DNA of 64,000 nucleotides from Epiperipatus broadwayi (GCA_028023455.1 JAQFVV010012507.1:3764901-3828900); one strand, 5' to 3'. Numbered from the stretch's first letter, positions 1-13,735 are shown. A program made the numbers and translations. Notes: generated from the letters alone by a model not told the origin.

Positions 1-79
1 TGTAAGAATGATACAATTGTAAATAAAACAATAGTTATCCATGTTGCTTGGGCAACCAGATCATCTGATATGCTCACTG

Positions 80-830
80 GTGATCTTTAATCCAGCTTAA
101 TCAAGCTCCATGTGTTGTCAAATAAAAACCTGGATGAGATGACACTATCCTTATGAGGAAATTCCTTCAGCTTACAAATGAATATGTCTTCAGACTTGGG
201 ATGAGGAATGGTAAATTTGTTGCAACATCTGGCCATCCAGGTTGCATAAGTGATAAAGGTCAAAAGTCTTGAGGTGACATAATCCCTAGAGAGGAAGCAG
301 CTCTTAATATCTAATATTTTGTTCAGGGAAATGTGGCAGTTGTGAGCAATGAATGTTCTGATTTTGTCATATGCTGGGCAATCATTTATCATGTGGTCAA
401 AGGTTTCAGATGTTCTGTGGCAGTAGGATCTATGTTCTTAAAGAATCTCCTGTAGTGCAGGAACCAGTTTGTCTAGAGTGAATCCAGATTGATTTTCACT
501 AGGAAGTCCAGGAACCTTGGCTCCAGGTTGAGATGTTTGAAAAACCTGGTGACCACCTGATTCTTACCACTGAGGTAAGGAAGGGTAGGGTTTTGAGTGG
601 AATAGAGATTTTCTGTCTGAATAATAAAGTTGAATGGCCATTGTGAGCAAGAAGGTAGCCAAGTATCTGATTTGGCCAGCTTATCTTTAAGGGTGGAAGT
701 CTGTCTGATGGAATTACTGGTTGTTCCATTACAATCTGGAGAAATTTCTTTTGGAGAATGTGGATCAGAGAGGGGCATTTTTGGTAATATATTGAGAAAG
801 TTGTGTGCATATCAAGCTGTAAAATAATTT
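80..830 (-). pseudogene. 3' end of a non-LTR retrotransposon (LINE) ORF, decayed
   Basis: On the minus strand about 250 codons can be followed across two frames. The upstream part reads LPYLSGKNQVVTRFFKHLNL, and the downstream part holds CHRTSETFDHMINDCPAYDK. The spacing C-(x)n-E-T-x-D-H-M-x-x-D-C-P resembles the C-terminal cysteine/histidine knuckle that closes many LINE reverse-transcriptase ORFs (CR1/Jockey/I-type). An internal frameshift and stops separate the two parts near 480, so it cannot make a protein. The catalytic reverse-transcriptase core is not in the window; this is a 5'-truncated copy, the usual product of incomplete reverse transcription. The family is not resolved. I am fairly sure of the LINE origin but not of the clade. 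Confidence 0.6.
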
Positions 831-3339
831 CCTCATTAATTTGTTTAAATCATTAAATGGATTTCCTAAGCTGTTACCTCTTTCATATTTTTTTTCAAAT
901 AAATATTATTTTATCATTAGTTTTGCCTACTAATTTTAATATAACTTCACATAAAATATTTTCAAGATCAAATATTATTAAAATTTTATTATAAGAATTA
1001 TGTTGCATTTAGTCATTAAGAGTTCATAAATATAATTCCTTGTCACTTTGTTAAAATATGCATTTTTAGATATTAAGAATGCTTCTAATAAATAGAGTAT
1101 TTACTTGTTCAATTATTCAGAAGATCATTTTACCAATTGTTTATTGAAAGATTATGGATCTATGTTTGGATCATTTTACAAGCTAAAAGATAACTTCCAT
1201 AATTCACTTATAAGATTTTATAAGAAGAAGAATTGTTTTGAAATTTAAAAGAGATTTCTGCAGGATTTATTGGATGGTATCTTGAGTGGCCATAAACTCC
1301 CTTATCCACTCAGGATATTCAAATTCTATCCTGGATTTTTATTATTATGCTATTCCAAATTAAGACTTTATCATGCCTTTTATTATAGAAAATATTTTAT
1401 TTAAAATCTATTATTATTATTGTTGTCATTGGGGGAGATATTATCTTAAGGTTAAGAATATGTCTCTCCATTATGGTCACTAGGCTACTACTCATTGCCT
1501 AATAATTCTCTAACAAAAGGGATAAATTTTTAGTAATATTAAAGCATAATATAAGAATAAATCCTGAAATACAAAGTTACATAAAATTCTAAAATTAAAG
1601 AAATTATTTTACTAAAGAAAGAATGTATTTTAAACAACTCAAAACATGCATTGTTAAATATTAACAATTGTACTGTGGATCTGATCATTGCAATGAAATG
1701 TGGAGAATAATAGTTGTGAAGTATAATATTATACTGGAGGAAGGTATAAAAATATATATTATGAGAAAAAGATTCTATTATAACCTAACTACTCTGTGGT
1801 GTATGCTTTAAATATTGAAAGCCTCTGTAGTTTGTAAGAGCGCGTTGAGAATTCTTCTCTTAAAACTTATTTTCAATTATTATAATGTTTAATTATTATT
1901 ATTATTGCCTTTATGATCCTTTTTATTATTGATATAGATCGTATTAACAGAGAATCCTGAGCTTAGCCTTTGATATTAATATCGTATATTTATTTTATGG
2001 ATAATATTAGGGTTGCCGATTAGTAATCGCCATCCTACTTTTGAGGTTACAATATATATATATTAATGACAAACGTACAACTTTTTCGGCTTACTTTTAA
2101 CATATGCTTTCAAAAGCATTGGTTTTCCCCTTCTGTAGAATTATCTATTGTAAAATTTAGAATGTTACAATGCCTGAGTAAAAGAAAGAAACTCATGATG
2201 TTATTAAATGATTTCAATCTTCTATCTATTGATTACTTAAGCTTATATTAAATGACTATGAATAAATGTAAAAAATATCTGTTCTTACTAATCTAAATAC
2301 GCACACATCAATATATTACGAATAACTTTACATTTGAACAATAAAACGTTTCTGATGATATAATAAAAACCATACAATTAAAAAGTTTTCTGATGGGTTT
2401 ATTAAAAAGGTCTTTATTCAATCAATGAATTGTATAGATTTAAAAAAATGAATTGTATAGATAAAAATATACGCTGTTATTCAAATAATGAACAAATTTT
2501 TGTTTTATTATACTTAGTTAAATATTTTTATTACTATTTTTTTAATATTGGAAATTTAACAATATAATAAATAATTTTCAGACATTTAAATAATACTATA
2601 TATATATATTTATTGTTTTATAATAAAAAATAAATGTAGATGTAACAATATTGATAGATGTAAATATAAGTTATTATAGGTTTTTTTTTTACTATTTTAT
2701 AACTTTTGGAAAAAATTAAAGTTGATTTTTTTTTTTAATATAAAATTTTGAGTAATTTTTAAATCAATATGAGCTACTGAAAACTTCTATCTAAAAAAAG
2801 ATAAATCATGGAGTACTTCTTTCTGTTTTACTTACTTTTATTTGTCGTAAATTTAAGACTGTTCGGTCTCCAACAGCGTCAACTAGAATTATATAATTAT
2901 TGATTGTAAGACTACGGTGCCAAGATTTATAACTCGAGACCTTATTTTCACATTTATTTTATCTTATTTACCCATTATCCTTATTTAACAGTTGATTCTA
3001 CTAGAAGTATCGGTTATATATATATAGATTCATAATTATTTTTGCAAAAAATAAAAATCATGATGTAAAAGTTTAGAAAGCGTGTGTAATGACAAAATTA
3101 TATACATATAAATATAGTTGTATGTGCCTAAGAGTGAAGCAAATATATATGGTTGAGTATCGTTTTTTAACAAAAATTAAAATTGTAATATTTATGTAAT
3201 GTTTAGAAGTTTTTTCCATAGATAGAGTTTATGCAGGATAGACTTTGAATTAGAATATACTCTAAATATAAATTGTAACAGTAAATATACACTGGTAAAT
3301 GGGTTTGAACCAGAAACCAAAGACATACAATAATATATT
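831..3339. other. A+T-rich stretch without recognisable genes
   Basis: No ORF with family features is visible. A short imperfect hairpin around 1,275-1,320 pairs TATCTTGAGTGG with CCACTCAGGATA. The rest is simple A+T-rich sequence with short (TA) runs near 2,050, 2,590 and 3,015. Confidence 0.5.
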
Positions 3340-3946
3340 AAACAAACACACACTTATGAATAAAGTTTTAATGGAGAAGATATGTTAATTAATATTAATA
3401 ATAGGCTTAACGTTTTCCAGGATCCTAGCCTCACAATCATAGCCGTAATAAAATACATATAAAAAATGTATGCAAAAATATTTAAATTAGCGATGTATTA
3501 TGCTGTCCATTTTTTAGAAATCTCGAAGCATGTATCCTTTATATGAATAGCATGGATATTTCCGTGAATATAGAATGCTTCTTTGATTTTTCTCCTGTGA
3601 TAATTAGCCTCGGTGCATAGGATTATAGGATTGGCGCGGGAGTGTGAAGTCGTGTCAGGCATTTTTGGCATGTTCTAAATTTGACAGGAAAAAAAATCAA
3701 AGAAGCATTCTACATTCACGGAAATATCATTGCTATTAATAGAAAGAATACATGCTTCGAGATTTCCAAGAAATGGACAGCATAATACATCGCTAATTTA
3801 AATATTTTTGCATACATTTTCCTGTATGTATTTTATTACGGTTATGATTACGAAGCATGGATCCTCGAAAATATTAAGCCTATTATTAATATTAATTAAC
3901 TTATATCTTCTCCATTAAAACTTTATTTATAAGTGTCTATTTGTTT
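3340..3946. repeat. 607-bp palindrome (foldback element)
   Basis: The left arm (3,340 to about 3,600) and the right arm (about 3,685 to 3,946) are near-perfect inverted copies. The outer ends AAACAAA-x5-ACTTAT-x-AATAAAG match on both sides, and the inner ends both carry the sequence around AATGCTTCTTTGATTTTT. The roughly 85-base loop (3,600-3,685) contains GGCGCGGGAGTGTGAAGTCG, far more GC-rich than its surroundings. No ORF lies inside. This is the structure of a foldback or MITE-like non-autonomous DNA element; no target-site duplication could be fixed with certainty. Confidence 0.8.
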
Positions 3947-5080
3947 ACATATCAACGGGAAGTAAAACTGTATTTAATGATATATTAAATATGTGCCGTA
4001 AATCTTGATTCAAATAAATATTTATATTAAGTAACAGTTGAATGAGTAATAAAAATTTTAAAAAAAAATCAAATATATATATATAACAATGTTAACCAAA
4101 CGATGATAATGATGATGATTTATAATATAAGAATAAGTTTTCCTAAAAAGTATTTTATTTGTTTTCCCACTTCAATAAAATAAGAAATTGAAACTCCCAG
4201 ATGCCAAACTTTCTAATTACAAAGTTTACTTTTAAAAAACTTATTAACACTTGATCATCATTTACAAATTATTACCACTATCGCTGTATTTTCCCCATTG
4301 GATTGTACAAATTCTCAGGATTGTGGATATTAGTAGTTCATTCAATATTAAAAGCATAATTTTCAGATTGAATTAAATAAGTAAACACAAATTAAATGGT
4401 TTTATAAAAAAAAAAAATTAATAACAGCAAATATATTAAATTGTTGCTTATATACTTGAAAATTTCAATATGTATACAAATATATGACAGCAATAAAAAT
4501 ATTTCTATTTTAAGTTTAAGTTTAAACCCTTATAGTATTCATAATGATAAAGTTTTACCATGAGAAATATTTAAACAGTTCAAAATATAGCTTTATGTAG
4601 ACATTATTTTTTTAATATATCTATAGTTGCCTTTATTAATTTCTCCAAAGACAGTAATTATCTTACAAGTGCATTATTGATTTATATAAAAAATATAGCA
4701 GCTTTGATGATGTTAAATAGAATACAGTATTAATAGGTTTTGGTATTCCTTATGTTATTGTCTATTTTTTTTTCATGGCATTATTAAATAAGGCAGACAT
4801 TGGCTGGTTTTAGCAAACTTCAGCATGTGTTATGGATCCAACTATATTTTTCAGGTATTTTCGCTGGGATGGTTATTTTGTTCCATAGACATACTTAGCA
4901 GATAGTATTCTCCTGGATAAGTCCATCCATATTAACTGTTATAACTAGAATATTGAAAAATATTTTTAAAACAGCTAATATGTCTATGGTGAAAAACATA
5001 TTTAGACAATAGTTTCTCTGTTCTGCATTGGATTATTACAACACTGTGTCTTACATAGGATTTTCAAATAGATTGATTTG
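3947..5080. other. A+T-rich stretch without recognisable genes
   Basis: No coding or structured element seen beyond short A and T runs and a small GATGAT-rich patch near 4,104-4,120. Confidence 0.45.
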
Positions 5081-5089
5081 CTAGGCTTG

Positions 5090-5290
5090 GACTGTACTGT
5101 TTATACCTTATCTAATGTTGTTCAACAATATGTTTTCCAAACAATGAATTTATCTCTAGCTAATTACAAGATTTGACCTGATTCCTTACAACATGTTTTT
5201 TGGAAAACATTTTTTTTATTTTTTTCACAATGTGTTGTGAGAACAAATTTACAGATATTATATTATGATTTAATACATGAATGATCCAAA
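5090..5290. repeat. Dispersed repeat R1, copy 1
   Basis: Matches 8,385-8,580 in the same orientation. Shared blocks include a stretch before ATGAATTTATC/ATGGATTTATC, then CACAATGTGTTGTG and ACAAATTTA with TATTATATYATGATTTWATACAT. Both copies lack an ORF. Weaker resemblance seems to continue downstream (5,640-5,790 and 8,700-8,780), so the ancestral element was longer. Family unknown. Confidence 0.6.
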
Positions 5291-6939
5291 AGAGTGTTTC
5301 TTTCCCTCATTTTGTATATACTTAACTTTGTAATAGGAAGAAAAAAATTGATGTTAGCATTTACACTTTAAATGATATATTTTAAAATATTATCATGTTT
5401 AATTTTGCCATCAAATTTGCTATAAAAGTGTAAGAGATTTTAGTTAAGACTCCATTCAACAAAAGACAAATTAATAAAGATCAAAATGTTTCAGGTTTTT
5501 ACAAACTATGCAATTCAAACTTTTCTTCCTTTACAGTGCAATTTATCATTAGACTTTCACATATTACAAAGTAAATTTATTAAATATTTAATAATATGAT
5601 TAAATACATAAGCTAACTTTTCTTTTAATTTTTTGAGCAGTTTATTCAAATGACATGTTTAAATATTTAAATACATGGACATACAAACTTATGCAGATTT
5701 TTGTAATATAACTAATTTGAGATGAATCAGATTAATTATACTTACAATTTTTTTTCCTTTAAAATGATATAATGGGACTGTATAACTTTTCATCATTTGT
5801 ATACTTACTAACAAAAATTACTTTTAATTTATTTTTCAAATTATATTTGTATTTCAGAATTTTTTAGAAATAATGTTTTTCAGAATACATATATCAATAG
5901 TTTCACTGCTCAGAGGTTTTCTGAATGTTAAACTATATAAAGAATAAGTAGGATTTCAAATCTAGACTATAAAAAAAAAATCAAACATAGAATATTAAAT
6001 TGTATGCTGAATCATTAATTCTAGAATCATTATCACAGTTTGACTTCTAGTAAGCTACTCGCAATACACCAAAAATTGAATATAAAACTTGCATCTATTT
6101 GAGTTTAGAAGCTGATGGATATAACATTTGGAAATAAAGCCTTGCTCTTTTTTTAACCTTAAAGGCTGGCAAATTCAACAAATACTCAAGCAGTATCTTT
6201 CTACCTGTGAGCCTTATAGGTGGGTGAATAAACCACTTTAAAGTAAAATGTTGTGGCAGTATGTGAGACAATACCCACTTCAAAATGTCACTTGATAATA
6301 TAATGTCTCATGTACAAGATAAATCCCAATATGTCGCTAGAAGTAAAATATATTTAAACAAATATTAATAGAAGGCTTTTTTTTCTTTGCAAAAATCAGT
6401 TTTAATCATTTTAATCATAGGTTTTACAGCTATTTATTTATTATATATCAGTTAAATAATTATTATTTGTATTGATTTATTGTGTTCAATGTTATCCATA
6501 AATGTCATTCTTGCTTTTAACAAAGCTGGAAATTTTTCTTCTTTTTTTTTTGTTAATTTGAATGTCACTTTTGGTATTGTCGTATATTTTATCTTTTTAA
6601 CTCATATAATTTCATTTTTTGTTAAACATTTTCTATTTAATAGATCCCAAAATCACCAGAGAATAAACCATTTTATATTTTTTAAAATAAAGTTTTACCT
6701 CATTCCAGGTATTTTTTTAGTAGTGGAGATGCCATTTGGGCTGACTCAAAAAATTGAATATTCTCTTCATTCCAGAGTGGATTTTTTTATTTTCTCTTTC
6801 TTTAACATTTTCTTTTTATTATTCATATTAGCAGTGGAATGTGATAATCTGTCAAAAGTAGTCCCTTAATGCAAACTCAAACAACTATTAGAAAATTTTA
6901 TCCTTTTTGATCTTATATTACTTATATTATTTAGCCTTT

Positions 6940-7620
6940 ATTATTTTGAAGACTTTACAATATCAAGTACTTTTATTTTTGTTTTCTCTATATATACTTC
7001 TTCATCATCCTTCTTTTTAATATTCAGGAAGAACAATTTATCTTCATACTTAAAGGGAAAACCCTCAAAAGATTTTCTAAACAATAAACTGCCATTTTCT
7101 GCAAAATTCGTAATTTTATTATTATTAAGATTATCTTCCATTTCATGTTGTAACAAGTCCACACACACACACGACGTTTTCTAAATCCTGATGGTAAAAT
7201 AGTTTTTCAACTTTTTCTTCATTAAGGTGTAGTCTTTTATCTTCACTATTTATTATATTTGAACTTTCATCAACAGAGTCTGAACCATTCTCAGACTTAA
7301 TACTTTGTATTACATCATCTTATAAAATATTTTCCACATCAGTACTTATTTTCAAAGATGGCTGAATTAGGACTTTCTCATTAATAGCATCATTATAAAA
7401 ATCTACTCTTAATTAATCTACATTTTTAGCTAAATTCAAATTCAAAACTTTTTTAATCTCTATTATTACTCTTGGTTTTAAATGTAAGGCTGCAATTAGA
7501 CTTGTTTTATTTTCATCAACATTTTCAATATCTCTTATACTATTTATAACTTCTCTGGGATAAACATGAAAATGATTGACGCCATTTGCATTTTCTTTAG
7601 TTTTTTACTGTTAATGTGCC
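6940..7620 (-). pseudogene. Decayed ORF of unknown family
   Basis: On the minus strand about 150 codons from 7,620 to 7,175 read with only two or three stops (including VINSIRDIENVDENKTSLIA). After a frame change at the (CA)n run 7,159-7,172 a further 75 codons stay open to 6,941 (MCVDLLQHEMEDNLNNNKIT...). The product would be acidic and Asn/Glu/Lys-rich with no membrane segment or catalytic motif that I recognise. Expansion of the CA dinucleotide run is the obvious cause of the frame change. Sequence up to about 7,900 on the same strand may belong to it. It could be an old gag-like or transposon accessory ORF; the function is not assigned. Confidence 0.3.
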
Positions 7621-8384
7621 ACATCAAAGATTTTTTTTATAAGTGTTTACATCATTTCATTTATAACTGTGCCTGAAATCTCTTCTAAAGATTTTTGCTC
7701 CATCTGAATGATTTTTTGCTCTATAAGCTCTGATTTCATTGGCAATATTGGTTCTTGTGTTGCTGATAGATACATGTTTAATTGTTCTTCCATACTTTTT
7801 ATTGAACATGTTATCATCAATATATAAAATTGAATGTTCTATAAAACTATTGTTGATTATTTTTCTTATGCACATTTACAAAAAATATTTTTATATATAC
7901 ACTATCTCAACCCTTTATATGCAATACTCTCCAAAATAATGTGATATACATCTGCCTTCCTGCATACTACTGTTTTCATGAAATGTTAGTCCATACATTT
8001 TTTTATGAACTTGCCAATCTTATTTCTCATTCCAAACATTTATAGCATGTTACTTATTATATATATACACCAGAATATGCTAAATATTCAGTATATTATG
8101 TGACTGTACAGACATAAAGTTGAGAAGATAAAAGAGAATATTTAAGCCAGAATGTTGTTGCACTAACTATATAATGGTAAATACTAGGTAAGAGTCAGCA
8201 AGGTACAGCTATCTGTGTAATGGTGTAAAATAGTTTTAACATTTAGTTTTTCTCTCAATATGGAATCATGACAAATCTGCTTCTTGAGATGGGTGTTCAA
8301 ATAAAATGAGAGCAATCTACATTGCCTGATAGGACTGAGTATACCTCACTAAACACTAGTTTTATTTTCTTGTTTTTGATCTAT

Positions 8385-8580
8385 TTAAGGCCTATTTGAG
8401 GTTATTCTATAATATGATTTTCAAGCAATGGATTTATCATCATCTAATTATAAGAAATGGCCTCTGTTTCTTTACAAGAACATGTTCTTGGAAGACATTT
8501 TTATTATTTCCTTCACAATGTGTTGTGGAAACAAATTTATATGTATTATATCATGATTTTATACATAAATGAATGAAAGA
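8385..8580. repeat. Dispersed repeat R1, copy 2
   Basis: Second copy of the repeat at 5,090-5,290, same strand, with scattered substitutions and small indels. No coding capacity seen. An internal arm around AAGAACATGTTCTTGG is self-complementary over a few bases. Confidence 0.6.
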
Positions 8581-8599
8581 AAAAACAATTTGTTATTTT

Positions 8600-11500
8600 T
8601 CATTCTCTTTTTATTGACATTAATGCATTGAGCAGTTGTAGTGTGATAGCTACTAGTGGCAGCTGGTTTATTAAAATTTTGTTTTTTTTTTCTTAAAATT
8701 GCAGGAAAACTAAACACATGACATTTATAAAAATCCCATAAGTCACCACTCTGTAACTTTCTCTTTAAAATGGCATATCACTAATTGAAATCAGACAAAA
8801 ATTATTTTTTTTATTAATAGGCTCATTTTTTCTATTCTGCTCAGTTTACTAGATTGCATGAAATAGACAAAGGCAGAATTTTTTTATTGGCCAGACTCAT
8901 TACTAAAATGGATTAAAAATGTGACAATGATTCACACTTCAAGGCCTTCATCACAATACAAATGTAATCAGAATAACGGGTCATAAATATTCAATTTTAA
9001 TTTTTTAATTATTTGAATAATATTTTATTTATTTTTTATTTATTTGATAATTGGTATAATTTATAAATGTGTTTGCATTTGTATTGGTGTGTTTATGTAG
9101 TATGTAAATTATATAATATTAACTCATGTATGCTCTTTATTATACAGTATATAAATTTGTAATAACAAAAGTTGTTTGTTTACAATGTTTTGGGGCTCTG
9201 ATACAAGTTTGAGGCAATTTTATTTTATAGACATAAGGATTCTCAAAAGGTTTAATAATTTATTAGTGTATTTATACTATTAGTGTGTTCATGTTTTTAC
9301 TTGCATGTCTGTGTTTGTATAACAAGTAATGATTGTTATATATAAAAATTAAACAGCCGTGCAAAGTAAATTTTAAGACTGATTATCAGATGTACAAAAA
9401 GGTTGCAATTGATAAAACCATCACAAAATTTACTGGTCATAGTGCCATGTGAAAATATAAATACCTAAAACCAATAAAAAAAGATTTCAAATGGTGTGTG
9501 TGTGGTGATAACCATAGTGGTTATGTATATACTACATGGAATTGTATGCAGGCAAAAAACCAAATTTGAATTCTTGCCTATGTCTTCATACTCATACTGT
9601 GGAATTAATAGTTTTTCCACATCTTGCATTACATTATTTTCAAGTATATAGCTAGCAAATGAGCTATAGGCATATAAATTATATCTCTGTGAGACAATAA
9701 ATATAACAAGATAGCATCACTGATGTGCATAAGAAATATAAATATCACTGGTATACATAAAAAATATAAAATGAAGAGATGAAATGCATTTTATCATGGT
9801 ACAGACATTAGCCTACAATATCTAGTTTTAGATAAACAGGAAGCCAATTGATAGGATGACAAATACACATCCACCTTCTGAAAATTATTTGTTTTATATC
9901 TTTTATTAGAATTAATCCTTTTTTTAAGTTTGTTAACTTATGGGGTACAAAATAAAATAAAGAATTCTTATTTCACTAGTATGGAGATTCTGAAACTATG
10001 GATTACCTCAGGTAAAAGTTTTATATATAGTTTGAATGAGAATTTCAAATTATCAATGAAGATGTAATTTAAATTTAATTAATGATAAATTATAAATTAT
10101 TTTGAATGTTGAAATTTTTTTTTCTTTACTTTCTTAATGATAATCATATTTGTCTTAGCTTATTGTTTTCCTTAGTTTTTCTAGTTTCTATCAATGTAAA
10201 GCTTTTTGCTCTGACATTATGAAAACTGAAGTCATTATGAAAATTGTGTCTGGAATCAGTTTTTTAAATATTCAATATGGCGCCTAAGTCCCTTAAACTA
10301 GTTAAATAATTCACTTTTTTTTTTAATTTTTAACAATGTGAAAAGATAATTAGTGGTTTTCTAATAAATAAAATTCATTAGTTTTAATCATTTTTTACTT
10401 AATTGTTTATAGAGCAATTTAATTAATTTTAAAACTGTATTTCAGATTTAAAATAACTTTACCTAAATATTTTAAATGGCATTGTTTTATATTTAAGTAT
10501 ATCAAAGAAACATAAACATCCATACACAAATCAACACATTTAATTATTACATTAAAAGTTTAGCACTATTTAGCTTTACCATTATGTGTCTACTAATATA
10601 AATATTGCTTTAACTGATTCTATTTAATTAAATTATCCATATATACACAAGATTATGCATTTTGTTAGTGTAATGTCCTTTTAATTTTTTTTATGTGTGT
10701 GTTTCTAAAACTAAACCAAAATTGCTACAAGAACTTCAAGCACTATAAAAGTATGGGTAGACATCTTGGATTTTTTTAAAAATTTTGTTTGATATGGTAA
10801 ATTTAAGATATTATTTTTATAACAAGTCAATAAAAAATTTTGAATTTATGTTTATTATTATTATTTTACAAATCCATCGCAACATACATATATCATATGG
10901 ATGTAAATAGTAAAATTGATTGTTTCATTTTTACATTACTTCGCAACATGATTTGAAATATGCATCATGTAAACACAGCATAAGAAGAGATAACTGAAAT
11001 ATAAGAGTAAAACAAATCATAGAGCATTATAATTGACAATTTGTATTTCAAGAAATGATTATTTATTTTAAAATGTTTATATTTTCTTATTTTGCAGAAA
11101 TAATGAATCAAGTAGCAATAATTAATATTCATAACTGAACAAGAATAAATGTATTCTTAATTCTGCAGCATTTCCACACCCCTCTTGTATCAGCACCCTT
11201 ATGCCTTGCTTACCTTTGCTTACCACTTTCCACAAGTCCTGCTTTTAAGTATAACTAAGTATCCATTTATTGATAAATATTTATTATCTGGGATGAAAAT
11301 TACTTATGCACCATAAAAAATTAAGATTGATTAAAAACTGAAAAAATGTTTTTATTTGGCCACCTTCAAACCCAGATCATCAGTATGGTTAGAGACTACA
11401 TCATCACCACATTATACGACCCCTACATTTTATATATAAAGATACAGAAATGAGAACAAGAGTATAGGCCAATTTATGAAAGCTGATTTTACCACATATA

Positions 11501-11900
11501 AACCTTGAGAATTATTTGCATTCAACATACATTTTTATCTACATGTTTTAAGAATAGTACAAGTTTATAAGTTTTATTAAGTATTTAATATATCAGTATG
11601 AACAGAAAAAAGGGGAATATAAATAATATTCATTCTGGAATTTAATAGTTTATATATTAATCTTTAATTGAACATAGAAATTATATATTGGTGTAAAAAA
11701 TAAATAAAAAAATGTATAGTCTAACATTATCAGTAAATAATCTTTAAAATTTATTTTAAACAATATCTGAATTAAGTAACACTAAATTATAGCAATTTGT
11801 TGTGAGTAAATATTAATATGTAAATAAATATCTAAATCAATAAATAAAAATTAATCCTGCTACAAATGTATTTTGAGGAAACTTTTAAGAAAGCCACCAA
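8600..11900. other. A+T-rich stretch without recognisable genes
   Basis: No ORF with family features. A slightly more complex patch at 11,165-11,420, including CCACACCCCTCTTGTATCAG, stands out in GC but shows no coding frame or repeat partner that I could find in the window. Confidence 0.45.
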
Positions 11901-11909
11901 TATATACAG

Positions 11910-12150
11910 ATACTGAACTGAATCCAAATCTGTATGACTATACAAATAAAAAAAAAATTAAAGGTAGCTACTGGAGAGATGCATTCGTTCCAAAGATTAA
12001 GATGCAGTACTGTAATATCCAAAGCTCCTAACTGATGAAAGTCATGAGGTAGAAATCAGTTTGGGGATATTTAATGAGTAAGCATTAGATAGGAATTTTA
12101 ATGCATTAACCTCCTAGCATTTTTTGATTACTATTGTTTTCACTAAGTGA
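11910..12150. repeat. Foldback family A, old partial copy
   Basis: Diverged match to the right half of the family seen at 18,440-18,755 and 22,330-22,560. Shared order: ACTGAACTGA, then GGAGRGRTGCATT, GATGCAGT, ATCCAA-GCTC, GAAAGYCAY-AG, AGAAA-YTAGT-TGGGGATAT and a degraded terminal part. No coding capacity. It directly precedes the LINE relic that starts near 12,180. Confidence 0.6.
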
Positions 12151-12179
12151 CAATATTATATAAAAATGTTGTGCATCAA

Positions 12180-13600
12180 TAAAGGAAATATAAAATCTGC
12201 TAAAGTTAAAAATGGGGTGATACTAAGCCAAGGATGTGCTATGTAACCTACTTTGTTTTTGTTATATTTGAAAGAAATGTAGAGAGTGATAGAAAGATTA
12301 GGAAGAGGGGTAGAGATATCATTAATAGATAGCAAGGGAGTTTATACATTATTAGGTCTTGTATTTACTGATGATATCTTCTTGTGCACAAATAGTAGGA
12401 AAGATATGAAATTTATGCTGAAGATGTGTGTAAGAGTAGGTAAAAAGATGGGGATTAAATTTAGTGGAAAAAATCAAAAGTAATAATAATAAATGCTGAG
12501 GAAAGATAAGAGAATATTTTTTTATTGGGGGATATAAAATTAAGTAATCAGAGAAATTGCTTGAATGATTAAATGATTAGGAGAAAAAGATTAATAAATG
12601 AAGCAAAGGAAAAAATAGACTGATAAAGAAATTAACAATGTTTCATATAATAAATATGATGTAGTAAAATTGTATGAAAGGGAATGGCAGCAGCAGGCTT
12701 AACTTATGTTAATGATGAGTTATGTGCTACTAAACAGGTGTTAGATTACACAGAAAAAGTACAAAAAGGAGTAGGTAGACATACATTATATGCAAATGTA
12801 TTGATGGCAAAGGAGGTAATTCAAGAAGAAATAAGATGGTCAAGTTTTTATATAAGAGATGCAAAAAGCAAAATGAAAATGTTCAGTAGATTGCTATTGA
12901 TGGACAATAAGAAAATAGTCATAATAATATTTAATTGGGTTATAAGTAAAGGACAGACAACAAGATTGATGAGAAAAATAATGCAGTATACAAAAGATTT
13001 GGATAAAGATTTTATGTCAGTATACTTGTACAAAAGGTGGGATTATTGTATTGGAGGATTGTTGAGTGTTGTAGTGGCAAAGAATGAGATAGGAGAATAG
13101 CTGTATTAATAAAAAATAGGGAGTTGGAGAAATGGAGAATTAGTGTTGAGAGTATAATGAGTTTAAATGTATATTCAAGTAAAGACCATATTGGGTGTGA
13201 GTTAATGTACAACAATAGCAAGGGAAGTAGTTTACTGTTTAAGGCTCAAACAAAATCATTTGCAACAAGGGAATATACACATAAATGGGGAAATATGTGT
13301 GATGCAGTGTATAAGTTATGCAAGAAAGAAATGGAAAATATTTGGCATCTTCTAACTGAATGTAAATGCTTACAAGCAGAAAAGGAACAAATAATGAAGT
13401 TGGATGCAAATAAATATAAACAAAGTGAGTGTACAAAAAGTGGGTTCTCGTTTTTATGCTGGCTTTGGATAAATATAGGGAGAATCTAGATATAAACATC
13501 ATAGAGTGGACAAAGATGATGTTGTGGAAATGGGATGGAGCAAGATAGAGAATATTATGAAAAAACATACAGTTGGGAATGGACATGGAAGGGAAGATGG
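12180..13600 (+). pseudogene. Broken LINE reverse transcriptase, C-terminal half
   Basis: The relic begins in reverse-transcriptase motif B (reads GVILSQGCAM-stop-PTLFLLYL, equivalent to G-x-R-Q-G-x-x-x-S-P). It continues through motif C, with FTDD in place of FADD, in GLVFTDDIFLCTNSRKDM at about 12,355-12,410, followed by GKKMGIKFSGK, equivalent to motif D. After stops and frame changes a 138-codon stretch (12,684-13,100) holds VQKGVGRHTLYANVLMAKEV and IRWSSFYIRDAKSKMKMFSRL. A final open stretch (13,124-13,489) ends with a C-x-x-x-x-x-x-W-H-L-L-x-x-C knuckle. This is the usual LINE layout of RT core, thumb/connector and C-terminal knuckle. It belongs to a different family from the RTE copies nearby. 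Several stops make it dead. Clade unresolved. Confidence 0.7.
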
Positions 13601-13732
13601 CTAACAGGTTTCTCTGGGTATAGTGGCTGAGAGATTCCTAACTTTAATAGGGGAAAAGTCATAGCACATTGCATCACTACTGTCATATTTTGAGAATCAT
13701 TTGCTTTTTACATATATAAGTTTTATGTATAT

Positions 13733-13735
<3 letters not shown>

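Noticed and set aside
6480-6869. 129-codon plus-strand ORF rich in Phe/Ile
   Set aside because: Looks like the complement of a Lys/Asn/Glu-rich A+T stretch; composition is typical of a shadow frame, with no start context or domain.
11370-11400. CUGAUGA on the minus strand as another hammerhead
   Set aside because: The second core reads GAAG, not GAAA, and no stem I or III pairing is found.
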